A stretch of DNA of 18,417 bases from an uncultured Collinsella sp. (GCA_900547765.1 URIA01000046.1:1-18417), one strand, 5' to 3'; shown: positions 1-7,216, numbered from the stretch's first letter. Program-made: numbers and translations. The notes: generated by a model not told the origin, from the sequence alone.

Positions 1-6
1 CTCCTG
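1..6 (-). promoter_or_regulatory. Possible ribosome binding site of a gene lying left of the window
   Basis: Read on the minus strand the first six bases are CAGGAG, a good Shine-Dalgarno sequence facing out of the window. This suggests a minus-strand gene starts a few bases beyond the left edge and is divergent from recQ. The coding part is not visible, so this is an inference. Confidence 0.3.
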
Positions 7-82
7 TCGTTTCCGTGCCCCTGGATTGGGTCATAGTGTCTGACTTATGCTCAACTGGCGACGTTTCCGCGCTTGTCAAGAT

Positions 83-136
83 AGTCATTGGGGACGTTCT
101 TAAACGACTGGTCATTCAAGAACGTCCCCAATGACT
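83..136. repeat. Perfect 19-bp inverted repeat (REP-like palindrome)
   Basis: AGTCATTGGGGACGTTCTT at 83-101 is matched exactly by its reverse complement at 118-136, with a 16-nt spacer. The 1-227 stretch before recQ has no gene. The element could form a strong cruciform or RNA hairpin. It has no T-tract on either side, so it is not a clear intrinsic terminator. The GGGGAC core resembles that of the hairpins near 8020 and 9825. It is probably a dispersed genomic repeat. Confidence 0.75.
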
Positions 137-190
137 GACCGCAGAATGAACGTTGCTGACAGCCGTGCGGCGCTGGTCCGCGTGGCGGCG

Positions 191-196
191 TATAAT
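191..196 (+). promoter_or_regulatory. Candidate -10 box of recQ
   Basis: A perfect TATAAT lies 31 nt before the recQ start codon. I see no convincing -35 hexamer at 16-18 bp; TTGCTG at 153-158 is too far away. The call rests on the -10 alone. Confidence 0.4.
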
Positions 197-227
197 CGGC
201 GGCAGATGACTTGGACGTTAGGAAACC

Positions 228-2204
228 ATGACCGATAGCATGCAGCAGATGGCGCTCGACACGCTCGGCGCCTATTTTGGCTACACCTCGTTTCGCCCGG
301 GGCAGGACCGCATGGTCGATGCGATCCTTGCCGGTCGCGATGCGCTGGGTGTTATGCCCACGGGCGCCGGCAAGTCCATTTGCTACCAGGTGCCCGCGCT
401 CATGCTGCCTGGTATCACCTTTGTGGTGAGCCCGCTGCTGTCGCTTATGGAGGATCAGACCCGCGCGTTGCTCGCGGCGGGTGCGCGCCCCAGCTATCTC
501 AACTCCAGCCTTACGCCGGCTCAGCAAAATACCGTGCTCAAGCGGGCGCGCGAGGGCCGCTATCAGCTTATGTACATGGCACCCGAGCGTCTGCTCGAGC
601 CGCGCTTTTTAGCCTTTGCGCAGGAAGCCGCGGCCGAAGGTGGCATCGGCGTGCCGCTCGTGGCCATTGACGAGGCCCACTGCGTAAGCCAATGGGGCCA
701 GGATTTTCGCCCTGCTTACCTGCAGATTCGCGAGTTCATCGATTCCCTGCCGCAGCGCCCCATCGTGGCGGCCTTTACCGCTACGGCGACCGAGCGTGTG
801 CGTGCGGACATTCAGCAAATGCTCGGCCTACAAAACCCGGCGACCGTGGTGACGGGCTTCGATCGCAAGAACCTCTACTTTGGTTGCGAAGAGATGGGCG
901 ACAAGGCCAAGACCGCGTGGGTGCGCGACTATGTGATCGCGCATTCGGGCGAGAGCGGCATCGTGTATTGCTCGACCCGCAAGACGGTCGACGCGCTGAC
1001 AGGCGAGCTTGCCGAGGCCCTGGGTCCCAGCGGCATTCGCGTGGGCCGCTACCATGCCGGCATGGGCAACGACGCCCGCCGCCAGAGCCAGCGTGCCTTT
1101 ATCGACGACGACATACAGGTGATGGTTGCCACCAACGCCTTTGGAATGGGCATCGATAAGCCCAACGTGCGCTACGTCATCCACAACAACGTGCCCGAGA
1201 GCATCGAGGCATACTACCAGGAGGCGGGCCGCGCCGGCCGCGATGGCGACCCGGCCAGCTGCCACTTGCTGTGGAACGGCAACGATTTTCGCATGCGCCG
1301 CTTTCTGATCGACCGCGGCGATGCGGCCGACGAGGCGCTCGACGACGAGCAGCGCGCGTGGGCGCTCCAGAACCGTTATCGCCTGCTCAGTCAGATGGAG
1401 GGCTACTGCAATACCACCGGCTGCCTGCGCGAATACATGCTGCGCTACTTTGGCGACGAGGCCGCGGCCGAGCATGCGGCAGCCGCCGCGGGCGGCACGG
1501 CAGACGACGCCGAGGGCTGCGGCAACTGCAGCAACTGTCTCACGCAGTTCGAGGTCGAGGACGTCACCGATATGGCCCGCGCCGCTGTGCGCTATGTGGC
1601 CACGCGTCCCATGCGCTTTGGCAAGTCGCTGATCGCCGATGTGCTCCACGGCGGCAACACCGAGCGCATTCGCCAGATGCATCTGGACGAGGACCGCGGC
1701 TACGGTGAGCTGTCGAGCGAATCGGTCGGGCGCATCAAGGACATCATCGGCCAGCTGTGCGGCCGTGGTTATTTGGCCACCTCGCAGGGGCAGTACCCGG
1801 TCGTGGGGCTGGGTCCGCGTGCCGGCGAGGTCGAGGACGAGGAGTTCGCCTTTACCGTTAAGCGTCGCGCGTCCAAGCGCAAGGCCTCGGCCCGCGCCCG
1901 CCGTGCCGTCGATCTGCTGCGCGAGGAGGCCGAGCTGGATGAGCGCCCGCGCGTTGGCGACGATGCTGAGCTGTTCGAGCGTCTGCGTGCCCTGCGCAAG
2001 GAGATCTCGACCGAGCTGGAGATGGCGCCGTACATGGTCTTTTCCGACAAGGCCCTGCGCGGCCTGTGCCGCTTGCGCCCGCAGACACGCGACGAGCTGA
2101 TCCAGGTCAACGGCATTGGCGAGAAAAAGGCCGACGCCTTTGGCGAGCAGTTTATGGCGGCGATTGAAGAATTTGAGTCCGAGCATGCGCGGGATGGAGC
2201 GTAA
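228..2204 (+). CDS. recQ: ATP-dependent DNA helicase RecQ
   Basis: This is a 3'-5' DNA helicase of recombinational repair (RecF pathway), 658 aa and slightly longer than E. coli RecQ. Visible in order: the helicase core with Walker A PTGAGKS (residues 44-50), DEAH (148-151), the SQWGQDFRP aromatic-rich loop (154-162), TATAT (184-188) and motif VI QEAGRAGRDG (331-340). The RecQ-C-terminal zinc site follows, with likely ligands C399, C431, C434 and C437. An HRDC domain spans about 580-650. The segment between the first and later zinc cysteines carries an alanine-rich insertion (about 411-430), longer than in E. coli. ATG 228 is preceded by a short AGGA only 4 nt away; upstream codons offer no better start. 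The stop lies 2 bp before the GntR gene, so the two are probably co-transcribed. The full set of motifs makes the call secure. Confidence 0.97.
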   Translation: MTDSMQQMALDTLGAYFGYTSFRPGQDRMVDAILAGRDALGVMPTGAGKSICYQVPALMLPGITFVVSPLLSLMEDQTRALLAAGARPSYLNSSLTPAQQNTVLKRAREGRYQLMYMAPERLLEPRFLAFAQEAAAEGGIGVPLVAIDEAHCVSQWGQDFRPAYLQIREFIDSLPQRPIVAAFTATATERVRADIQQMLGLQNPATVVTGFDRKNLYFGCEEMGDKAKTAWVRDYVIAHSGESGIVYCSTRKTVDALTGELAEALGPSGIRVGRYHAGMGNDARRQSQRAFIDDDIQVMVATNAFGMGIDKPNVRYVIHNNVPESIEAYYQEAGRAGRDGDPASCHLLWNGNDFRMRRFLIDRGDAADEALDDEQRAWALQNRYRLLSQMEGYCNTTGCLREYMLRYFGDEAAAEHAAAAAGGTADDAEGCGNCSNCLTQFEVEDVTDMARAAVRYVATRPMRFGKSLIADVLHGGNTERIRQMHLDEDRGYGELSSESVGRIKDIIGQLCGRGYLATSQGQYPVVGLGPRAGEVEDEEFAFTVKRRASKRKASARARRAVDLLREEAELDERPRVGDDAELFERLRALRKEISTELEMAPYMVFSDKALRGLCRLRPQTRDELIQVNGIGEKKADAFGEQFMAAIEEFESEHARDGA

Positions 2205-2206
2205 CG

Positions 2207-2971
2207 ATGGTAGCCGATAGCAAGACCGAACGTTCCGAGCGCGCCGAGGTGTCCGCCGTGCCACTGTACCAGCAGGTCATGGACGACCTAAAGGGCGAGA
2301 TTGCGCGCGGCGTGTACGTGGCCGGCTCGCGCATTCCTTCCGAGATGGAGCTCGCGAAGTCCTACGGCGTGGGGCGCGTCACCGTGCGTCGCGCCATCGA
2401 GGAGCTGTCGCGTGCGGGGTATCTCAACCGCCAGCAGGGGAGGGGCACCTTTGTGTGTGCGCCCAAGCTCAAGCGCAAGATTCGCCAGAAGGGTGACGTC
2501 CAGAGCTTTACTGAGGGTTGTGCTGCCAACGACATGGTGCCGGGTGCGCGTCTGGTGTCGCGCACGGTGGTCGCGGCGACGCGCGAGGATGCGACGTTCT
2601 TTGGCGTGGAGCCCGGCTGCGAGCTTATCGTGGTCGAGCGCGTGCGCACGGCCGACGGCATCCCTGTCATGCTTGAGAACAACGCCTTTGTGCTCGGCGA
2701 CCATCCCTACCTGCAGACGCTGGCCGATGAGGACCTCACCGATAACTCAATCTTTGCGCTCGTTGCCGAGCATTCGGGTCGCGCGCCGCTCAAGTCCGAC
2801 CCCTGCACCGTGGAGATTGCGCTTGCTGATGCTCAAGCGGCCCCACTGCTGGAGGTGCCGGTCGGCGAGCCGCTCTTCTATATGGAGGCGTACTTTACCG
2901 ATGAGGACGAGCGCCCCTTGCTGCTCGGACGCCAAAAGATCGTGGGCTCGCGCTACGTCTTCGACATCTAA
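2207..2971 (+). CDS. GntR family transcriptional regulator with UTRA ligand domain (HutC/FrlR-like)
   Basis: This 254-aa DNA-binding regulator has an N-terminal GntR winged helix. The stretch PLYQQVMDDLKGEI begins near residue 20, PSEMELAKSYGVGRVTVRRA is the helix-turn-helix, and the GRGTFV wing follows. A UTRA domain (about 110-250) would bind a sugar phosphate or similar effector. The ATG lies 2 bp after the recQ stop, with GGAG at 2196-2199 inside recQ, so translation may be coupled. The next gene downstream is a FrlB-like SIS deglycase. Two near-identical 20-bp repeats sit between them, so this protein probably represses the SIS gene in response to its phosphorylated substrate, as proposed for FrlR-type regulators. 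The family is certain; the ligand and target are inferred. Confidence 0.93.
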   Translation: MVADSKTERSERAEVSAVPLYQQVMDDLKGEIARGVYVAGSRIPSEMELAKSYGVGRVTVRRAIEELSRAGYLNRQQGRGTFVCAPKLKRKIRQKGDVQSFTEGCAANDMVPGARLVSRTVVAATREDATFFGVEPGCELIVVERVRTADGIPVMLENNAFVLGDHPYLQTLADEDLTDNSIFALVAEHSGRAPLKSDPCTVEIALADAQAAPLLEVPVGEPLFYMEAYFTDEDERPLLLGRQKIVGSRYVFDI

Positions 2972-2980
2972 CGTCCACAG

Positions 2981-3000
2981 ATAGAACAACATAGAACAAA
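2981..3000 (+). promoter_or_regulatory. Candidate GntR operator, copy 1 (direct repeat)
   Basis: The 20-mer ATAGAACAACATAGAACAAA recurs at 3043-3062 with 17 of 20 bases identical. Each copy also contains two ATAGRAC half-sites 10 bp apart, which suits a dimer bound on one face of the helix. Its place directly after the GntR gene and before the SIS gene suggests it is that regulator's site. Confidence 0.6.
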
Positions 3001-3014
3001 TTTGCCGAGATGAC

Positions 3015-3043
3015 TTCACGGGCGTTGTTACGCGTGTTATAAA
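3015..3043 (+). promoter_or_regulatory. Candidate promoter of the SIS deglycase gene
   Basis: TTCACG (3015-3020) and TATAAA (3038-3043) are separated by 17 bp. The second operator-like repeat begins at the -10 box and covers the predicted transcription start, so a bound repressor would block this promoter. The -35 is weak. Confidence 0.5.
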
Positions 3044-3062
3044 TAGGACAACATAGAACGAC
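3043..3062 (+). promoter_or_regulatory. Candidate GntR operator, copy 2 (direct repeat)
   Basis: This is the second copy of the repeat described at 2981, 62 bp downstream start to start (about six helical turns, so on the same face). It overlaps the end of the -10 box. Confidence 0.6.
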
Positions 3063-3115
3063 AGCAGGCACGAGCTGCCGTCGCTCAAAGCCACCCCACA
3101 AGGAGGAACATCAGG

Positions 3116-4084
3116 ATGAACGCACATGATCTGGTTCAGGAAGTCATCGAGCGCAAGGGCAAGATTGAGAATGTCTTTTGGATCGCCTGCGGCGGTTCGA
3201 TGATTGACCTGATGCCGGCCAACGAGCTGCTCAAGCGCGAGGCCACTACGTTTACCTCGACGGTCTACACGGCACGCGAGTTTTGCCTGATGGCCCCCAA
3301 GAGCCTTGGTGAGATGTCACTCGTTATTGCCTGCAGCCACAGCGGCAACACGCAAGAGGTCGTCGACGGCTGCGAGATGGCGCTGGCAGCCGGTGCCGAG
3401 GTCGTTGCCCTCACCGACTGCGAGGGCTCCAAGATCGATAACGGCAAGTGGACCACCTGGGTCTATCCTTGGGGCGAGGGCGTGCCGCAGGCCGAGGTGC
3501 CGCAGGGCATCGGCGCTCTGATCGCCGCCGAGCTGCTCGACCAGCAGGAAGGCTACGAGGCACTCGCCGACATGTACGAGGGCCTCAAGCAGATGGATGC
3601 GCTGCTGCCCGCCGCCCGCGAGAAGGTCAACGCCGAACTGGGCGCCCGCTTTGCCGAGCTCTGCCAGCAGCATAAGTTCTTCTATATCCTGGGCTCCGGA
3701 CCCAACTTTAGCCAGACCTACGCCATGGCCATCTGCTCGCTCATGGAGATGCAGTGGCAGCACTGCTGCTACATCCACTCCGGCGAGTATTTCCACGGTC
3801 CCTTCGAGGCCACCGAGCCCGGCGTGTTCTACTTTGTGCAGCTTGGCGCGGGCGAGTGCCGCCCCATGGAGGAGCGCGCTCTTGCGTTCCTCAACACGCA
3901 CACCGATACAGTCATGGTGCTCGATGCGCTCGAGTACGGCGTGGGCGACGTGCCCGCCAGCGTGCGTTCGTTCCTGGAGCCGATCTTCTTCTACAACATG
4001 AGCTGCGAGCTGCGCGCCGCCCGCGGCAAGGTCTTCGACCACAGCCCCGAGGTTCGTCGCTATATGGGCGTTGAGCAGTACTAA
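3116..4084 (+). CDS. SIS-domain sugar-phosphate deglycase, FrlB/FraB-like
   Basis: This 322-aa cytoplasmic enzyme has two SIS domains. The first carries CSHSGNT (73-79); the second starts at ILGSGPNFSQTYA (191-203). The GlmS-type catalytic pair, a Glu followed 16 residues later by a His, is present as E211 and H227 in GEYFHGPFE. These align with E214/H230 of Salmonella FraB. The C-terminus (HSPEVRRYMG..EQY) also matches FrlB-type enzymes, which split fructoselysine-6-P or glucoselysine-6-P, or fructose-asparagine-6-P, into sugar phosphate and amino acid. No kinase or transporter is next to it, so the substrate is open. It has a strong AAGGAGG at 3100-3106, 9 nt before ATG 3116. It is probably controlled by the upstream GntR regulator and is followed by a clear terminator. 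Confidence 0.88.
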   Translation: MNAHDLVQEVIERKGKIENVFWIACGGSMIDLMPANELLKREATTFTSTVYTAREFCLMAPKSLGEMSLVIACSHSGNTQEVVDGCEMALAAGAEVVALTDCEGSKIDNGKWTTWVYPWGEGVPQAEVPQGIGALIAAELLDQQEGYEALADMYEGLKQMDALLPAAREKVNAELGARFAELCQQHKFFYILGSGPNFSQTYAMAICSLMEMQWQHCCYIHSGEYFHGPFEATEPGVFYFVQLGAGECRPMEERALAFLNTHTDTVMVLDALEYGVGDVPASVRSFLEPIFFYNMSCELRAARGKVFDHSPEVRRYMGVEQY

Positions 4085-4109
4085 GTAACTAGAAAAGCGA
4101 TCTTTTGCG

Positions 4110-4141
4110 ACGGGGCCTGCGCCAAGCGCGGGTCCCGTTTT
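4110..4141 (+). terminator. Rho-independent terminator of the SIS gene
   Basis: A 13-bp stem with two G-U pairs (4110-4122 with 4126-4138) and a CAA loop is followed by TTTT. It begins 25 nt after the SIS stop codon. Confidence 0.85.
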
Positions 4142-4177
4142 GCGTTGCGGCGGCTCCTTTTGTTCGGATGGATAAAG

Positions 4178-4355
4178 AGGCCTAATACTTTTCCGCGATG
4201 TGAACGACCTATTTTGGACCCCCGAAGCATCCGCACTTTTTGGTGGCAAAACCGCAGGAAAAACTTGACGAAACCGCAGGAAGCATCGCCCTAAAAATGT
4301 CGATGCTTCGGGGGTCCGATTTAACCCGTTCACATCGCGGAAAAGTATTAGACCT
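4178..4355. mobile_element. MITE-like palindromic element, 178 bp, non-coding
   Basis: The outer arms 4182-4206 and 4327-4351 are a perfect 25-bp inverted repeat beginning CTAATACTTTTCCGCG. They extend to 4178/4355 with one mismatch. A second perfect 16-bp inverted repeat (GGACCCCCGAAGCATC, 4216-4231 with 4302-4317) is nested inside. The core holds two direct copies of AAACCGCAGGAA (4249-4260, 4271-4282) and a third GAAGCATCG (4280-4288) that could pair alternatively with 4301-4309. No transposase is encoded; a 65-codon open frame crossing the core is not gene-like. It lies between two terminators of convergent genes. It is probably a non-autonomous mobile or structural repeat. Confidence 0.7.
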
Positions 4356-4381
4356 TGATTTTAGGAGCGCGTCGTTTGGGC

Positions 4382-4424
4382 AAAAAGCGGGCAGCGCCGG
4401 TGGTATTCCGGCACTGCCCGCTTT
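4382..4424 (-). terminator. Rho-independent terminator of the dehydrogenase gene
   Basis: A near-perfect 17-bp GC-rich stem (4384-4400 with 4408-4424, 7-nt loop) is followed on the minus strand by TTTTTG. It lies 40 nt past the stop codon of the minus-strand dehydrogenase. The stem is also flanked by CTTTGTT on the plus side, so it may act in both directions. Confidence 0.85.
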
Positions 4425-4464
4425 GTTAAACGCTTAGATGCGTGGAATCGTGGCGATCGAAAGC

Positions 4465-5481
4465 CTACTTGGCGTCGTAGGCCTCGGCGTCCCACCAGTC
4501 GAGCTGGGCGATGTTGTCGCGAATGTGCTGGCAGCTCTTGTGGAAGCCCTCGAGCTCGTACTCGGACAGGTCGAGCGTGTAGACTTCCTCGACGCCCTCG
4601 GCGCCGATCACGCACGGCAGGGAGGTAAAGATGCCCTCCTCGCCATACTGGCCGGTCATGAGCGTAGAAGCGGAAAGCACGGCGTGCTCGTTGTGCAGCA
4701 CGGCGGCGCAGACGCGCGCGGCGGAGTTGGCGACGGCGTACTCGGTGCACTGCTTGCCCTGGTAGGTCACATAGCCGCCCTTGCGCGCGAGCTCCTCGAC
4801 CTCCATGTGGTCGAAGGCGTACTTGTCGGGGTTCTCGGCCTGGAGCTCGTTGAGGCTCTTGCCGGCGATGGTCGCGGCCTTAAAGGCGGCCAGCTGGCTA
4901 AAGCCGTGCTCGCCGATCATGTAGGCGTCGACGGACTTGGGGCTCACGCCGACCTTCTTGGAGATCTCGGTGCGCAGGCGGGCGGAATCCAGACCGCAGC
5001 CCGAGCCGATGATCTTCTTGGGATCGTAGCCGGTCAGGTGCCACAGCTCGGTGCACACGACGTCGCAGGGGTTGGAGATGCTCACGAAGATGCCGTCGAA
5101 GCCGGCGTCGACGATGCGCTTGGCAAAGGAGCGGGCGGCGTCGGTGGTAAAGAACAGCTCGCCGTCGCGGTTGCCGGCGGCCAGCGCGACCTTGCCGGCG
5201 GCGTTGACGATGACGTCGCAGCAGGCCAGCTCCTCGTAGTGGTCGTAGCAGTTGACGATTTTGGTGTTATACGGGACAAACGAAAGGGAGTCGCGCAGGT
5301 CCTGGACCTCGGACGTCACCTTGGCCTCGTTGATGTCGCACAGGTACAGCTCGTCGGCAATGCCCTGCATAAGCAGGCTGTTGGCGACATGTGCTCCTAC
5401 GTGGCCCTGGCCGACCACACCGATCTTACGCGTCTGGTACATATATGTATCCTTCCGGCCGAGTTTTTCGCGTCGAACCAT
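4465..5481 (-). CDS. NAD-dependent L-2-hydroxyacid dehydrogenase (lactate/malate dehydrogenase family, L-HicDH-like)
   Basis: This enzyme reversibly reduces a 2-oxo acid with NADH in the cytoplasm. In the 338-aa form: GQGHVG (24-29) is the NAD loop, D49 ends strand 2 (NAD rather than NADP), SNPCD is at 136-140, D165 and R168 sit in LDSAR, and the catalytic H192 is in GEHG. The substrate loop (about 96-108, AGKVALAAGNRDG) lacks the Gln of lactate dehydrogenase and the Arg of malate dehydrogenase. It resembles L-2-hydroxyisocaproate dehydrogenases instead, so bulky 2-oxo acids are plausible. Two starts have good ribosome sites: ATG 5481 (AGGAGG, 5 nt) and ATG 5442 (GGAAGGA, 7 nt). The family normally begins near the second. 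The longer form is given because its site is stronger. The gene is divergent from metA. Confidence 0.85.
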   Translation of the reverse strand: MVRREKLGRKDTYMYQTRKIGVVGQGHVGAHVANSLLMQGIADELYLCDINEAKVTSEVQDLRDSLSFVPYNTKIVNCYDHYEELACCDVIVNAAGKVALAAGNRDGELFFTTDAARSFAKRIVDAGFDGIFVSISNPCDVVCTELWHLTGYDPKKIIGSGCGLDSARLRTEISKKVGVSPKSVDAYMIGEHGFSQLAAFKAATIAGKSLNELQAENPDKYAFDHMEVEELARKGGYVTYQGKQCTEYAVANSAARVCAAVLHNEHAVLSASTLMTGQYGEEGIFTSLPCVIGAEGVEEVYTLDLSEYELEGFHKSCQHIRDNIAQLDWWDAEAYDAK

Positions 5482-5653
5482 TGTAGCCTCCTGCCGTCAC
5501 TTTGCTAGGCTAAAGCGCCGTAGATTTTTGGTACATGCCTTAATCTCTACTTTTGGAGTGATTTGGGCCGCTGACGGCATCGCTGAGCGATGTGCTCGCG
5601 CGGATAGGGCCGCTCGTTGTACCATAGCTGCAACTGACTCGTAAGGAGCATCC

Positions 5654-6580
5654 ATGCCCATTCGCATCCCTGACGCCCTCCCTGCCGCCGCGCAGCTCGA
5701 GAGTGAGAACATCTTTGTCATGACCGAGTACCGCGCGCTGCACCAAGACATCCGCCCGCTGCGCGTGCTCATCCTCAACCTCATGCCCACCAAGATCGCC
5801 ACCGAGACGCAAATCATGCGCAAGCTCTCCAACACGCCGCTACAGGTGGAGGTGGACCTGCTGCGCACCAAGACGCACGAGGCCACGCACGTGAGCGCCG
5901 GCCACCTGGAGACGTTCTACCGCACGTTCGACGACATCCGCGATATCCACTACGACGGCCTGATCATCACGGGCGCGCCGGTTGAGCAGATGCCCTTCGA
6001 GGAGGTCGACTACTGGCCCGAACTCTGCCAGATCATGGATTGGTCCACTACGCACGTGCACTCTACGCTGCACATTTGTTGGGGCGCGCAGGCCGGCCTG
6101 TACCATCATTACGGTATTCAGAAGCACGACCTGCCGGCAAAGGCGAGTGGCGTCTTTGAGCATCGTCTGGTAAAACCGCAAAGCCCGCTGGTTCGCGGCT
6201 TCGATGATCGCTTCTATGCCGTGCACTCGCGCAACACCGATGTGCGCCGCGAGGACGTGGAGGCCGAGCCGCAGCTTGAGGTCGTGGCCGTATCCGACGA
6301 GGTGGGCCTGTATATCGTCAAGTCGACCGACAGCCGCCGCTTCTTTGTCTTTGGCCATCCCGAGTACGATACCGACACGCTGCGCCTGGAGTACGAGCGC
6401 GACGTGAAGCGCGGGCTTAACCCCCAGGTGCCGGCGCATTACTTCCCGGGCGACGACCCCACCGCCGAGCCACGCAACGTCTGGCGCAGCCAGGCTCAGT
6501 TGCTCTACACCAACTGGCTCAACTACTACGTCTACCAGACCACGCCCTACGACCTGGCCCGCGCCGGCGAGGAGCACTAG
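5654..6580 (+). CDS. metA: Homoserine O-acyltransferase MetA (predicted acetyl-CoA-dependent)
   Basis: This enzyme activates homoserine by O-acylation, the first committed step of methionine synthesis. The 308 aa match the usual MetA length (E. coli 309), and the whole chain reads as MetA. The nucleophile C142 is in HICWGAQAGLY, and H235 and E237 are in FGHPEYD. Residue 111 is Glu (TGAPVEQM). In characterised MetA proteins Glu111 selects acetyl-CoA (Bacillus cereus) and Gly111 succinyl-CoA (E. coli), so homoserine O-acetyltransferase (EC 2.3.1.31) is predicted. AAGGAG at 5643-5648 precedes ATG 5654 by 5 nt. I see no SAM riboswitch or S-box in the 170-nt leader. The gene converges on the cyclo-ligase gene with a 23-bp gap. 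Confidence 0.96.
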   Translation: MPIRIPDALPAAAQLESENIFVMTEYRALHQDIRPLRVLILNLMPTKIATETQIMRKLSNTPLQVEVDLLRTKTHEATHVSAGHLETFYRTFDDIRDIHYDGLIITGAPVEQMPFEEVDYWPELCQIMDWSTTHVHSTLHICWGAQAGLYHHYGIQKHDLPAKASGVFEHRLVKPQSPLVRGFDDRFYAVHSRNTDVRREDVEAEPQLEVVAVSDEVGLYIVKSTDSRRFFVFGHPEYDTDTLRLEYERDVKRGLNPQVPAHYFPGDDPTAEPRNVWRSQAQLLYTNWLNYYVYQTTPYDLARAGEEH

Positions 6581-6603
6581 GCTGTCGGGAGGTACGCTGG
6601 CAT

Positions 6604-7200
6604 TTAGGCGCTGACGATGTTGGGCAGCGGCAGGTCGTGGGCGTCGGTGGGAACGTGGTCGACGCGCTGTTCGTCAAAGGCGATGCCGACGATTTGGCAT
6701 GCGGGCGAGAGCATGGGCAGGTAGCGGTCGTAGCAGCCGCCGCCGTAGCCCAAGCGCGCGCCGGTGCGGTCGAAAGCCACGAGCGGCACGACAACCATGT
6801 CGAGCTCGGCGGCGGGCACGATGGGGAAGTGGTCGCTGTCGACGTCCGTGGCTGCGAAGGCCCGCGTAGGGTGGGCGATAAACGGGGCCTCGGACGCATC
6901 GCCGGCAGAGACTGCCCGCATGCACATGCGCTGGTCACAAGCCATGGCGTCTGTTGCCGAGAGCATGCACGGATAGGCCACGCGCCAGCCGCGTTTGGCG
7001 GCCGCAGCGGCAAACGCGGCAGGGTTGACCTCGGAACCCATCGCGGCATAGACGGCAACGGTGCGCTGGCCCGCAGCGCCGCTGGACTCCAGCAGCTCAA
7101 CAAGCCGCGCGCATACAACAGCAGACTTCGCCGCCCGAACATCCAAATCAATAGCATCGCGTCGGGCAATCACCGTCCGCCGCAACTCAGCCTTGTCCAT
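6604..7200 (-). CDS. 5-formyltetrahydrofolate cyclo-ligase (methenyl-THF synthetase)
   Basis: This enzyme converts 5-formyl-THF to 5,10-methenyl-THF with ATP and so returns a storage folate to one-carbon metabolism. The 198-aa chain shows the family hallmarks: the N-terminal KAELRRTVIARRDAI, VYAAMGSEV (50-58), the GYGGGCYDRYL phosphate/folate-binding motif (151-161) and GIAFDEQ. The start at ATG 7200 is chosen because AGAGGAGG lies 5 nt upstream. An in-frame TTG at 7227 would add nine residues but places the ribosome site inside the gene. A 12-bp perfect inverted repeat sits just upstream. The gene is convergent with metA; a link through methionine/one-carbon metabolism is plausible but not shown. 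Confidence 0.92.
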   Translation of the reverse strand: MDKAELRRTVIARRDAIDLDVRAAKSAVVCARLVELLESSGAAGQRTVAVYAAMGSEVNPAAFAAAAAKRGWRVAYPCMLSATDAMACDQRMCMRAVSAGDASEAPFIAHPTRAFAATDVDSDHFPIVPAAELDMVVVPLVAFDRTGARLGYGGGCYDRYLPMLSPACQIVGIAFDEQRVDHVPTDAHDLPLPNIVSA

Positions 7201-7216
7201 CCCAGCCTCCTCTAGC

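Noticed and set aside
828..2264. Long minus-strand open frame (478 codons) opposite recQ
   Set aside because: It is a shadow of the GC-rich recQ reading frame, with low-complexity composition and no domain.
4240..4437. 65-codon open frame inside the palindromic element
   Set aside because: It crosses the inverted repeat and the terminator and has no ribosome site.
4438..5508. Plus-strand open frame (356 codons) opposite the dehydrogenase
   Set aside because: Gly/Val/Leu-rich shadow; the minus strand carries all catalytic motifs.
5482..5653. SAM riboswitch before metA
   Set aside because: I could not find the conserved S-box stems or a terminator/antiterminator in this leader.
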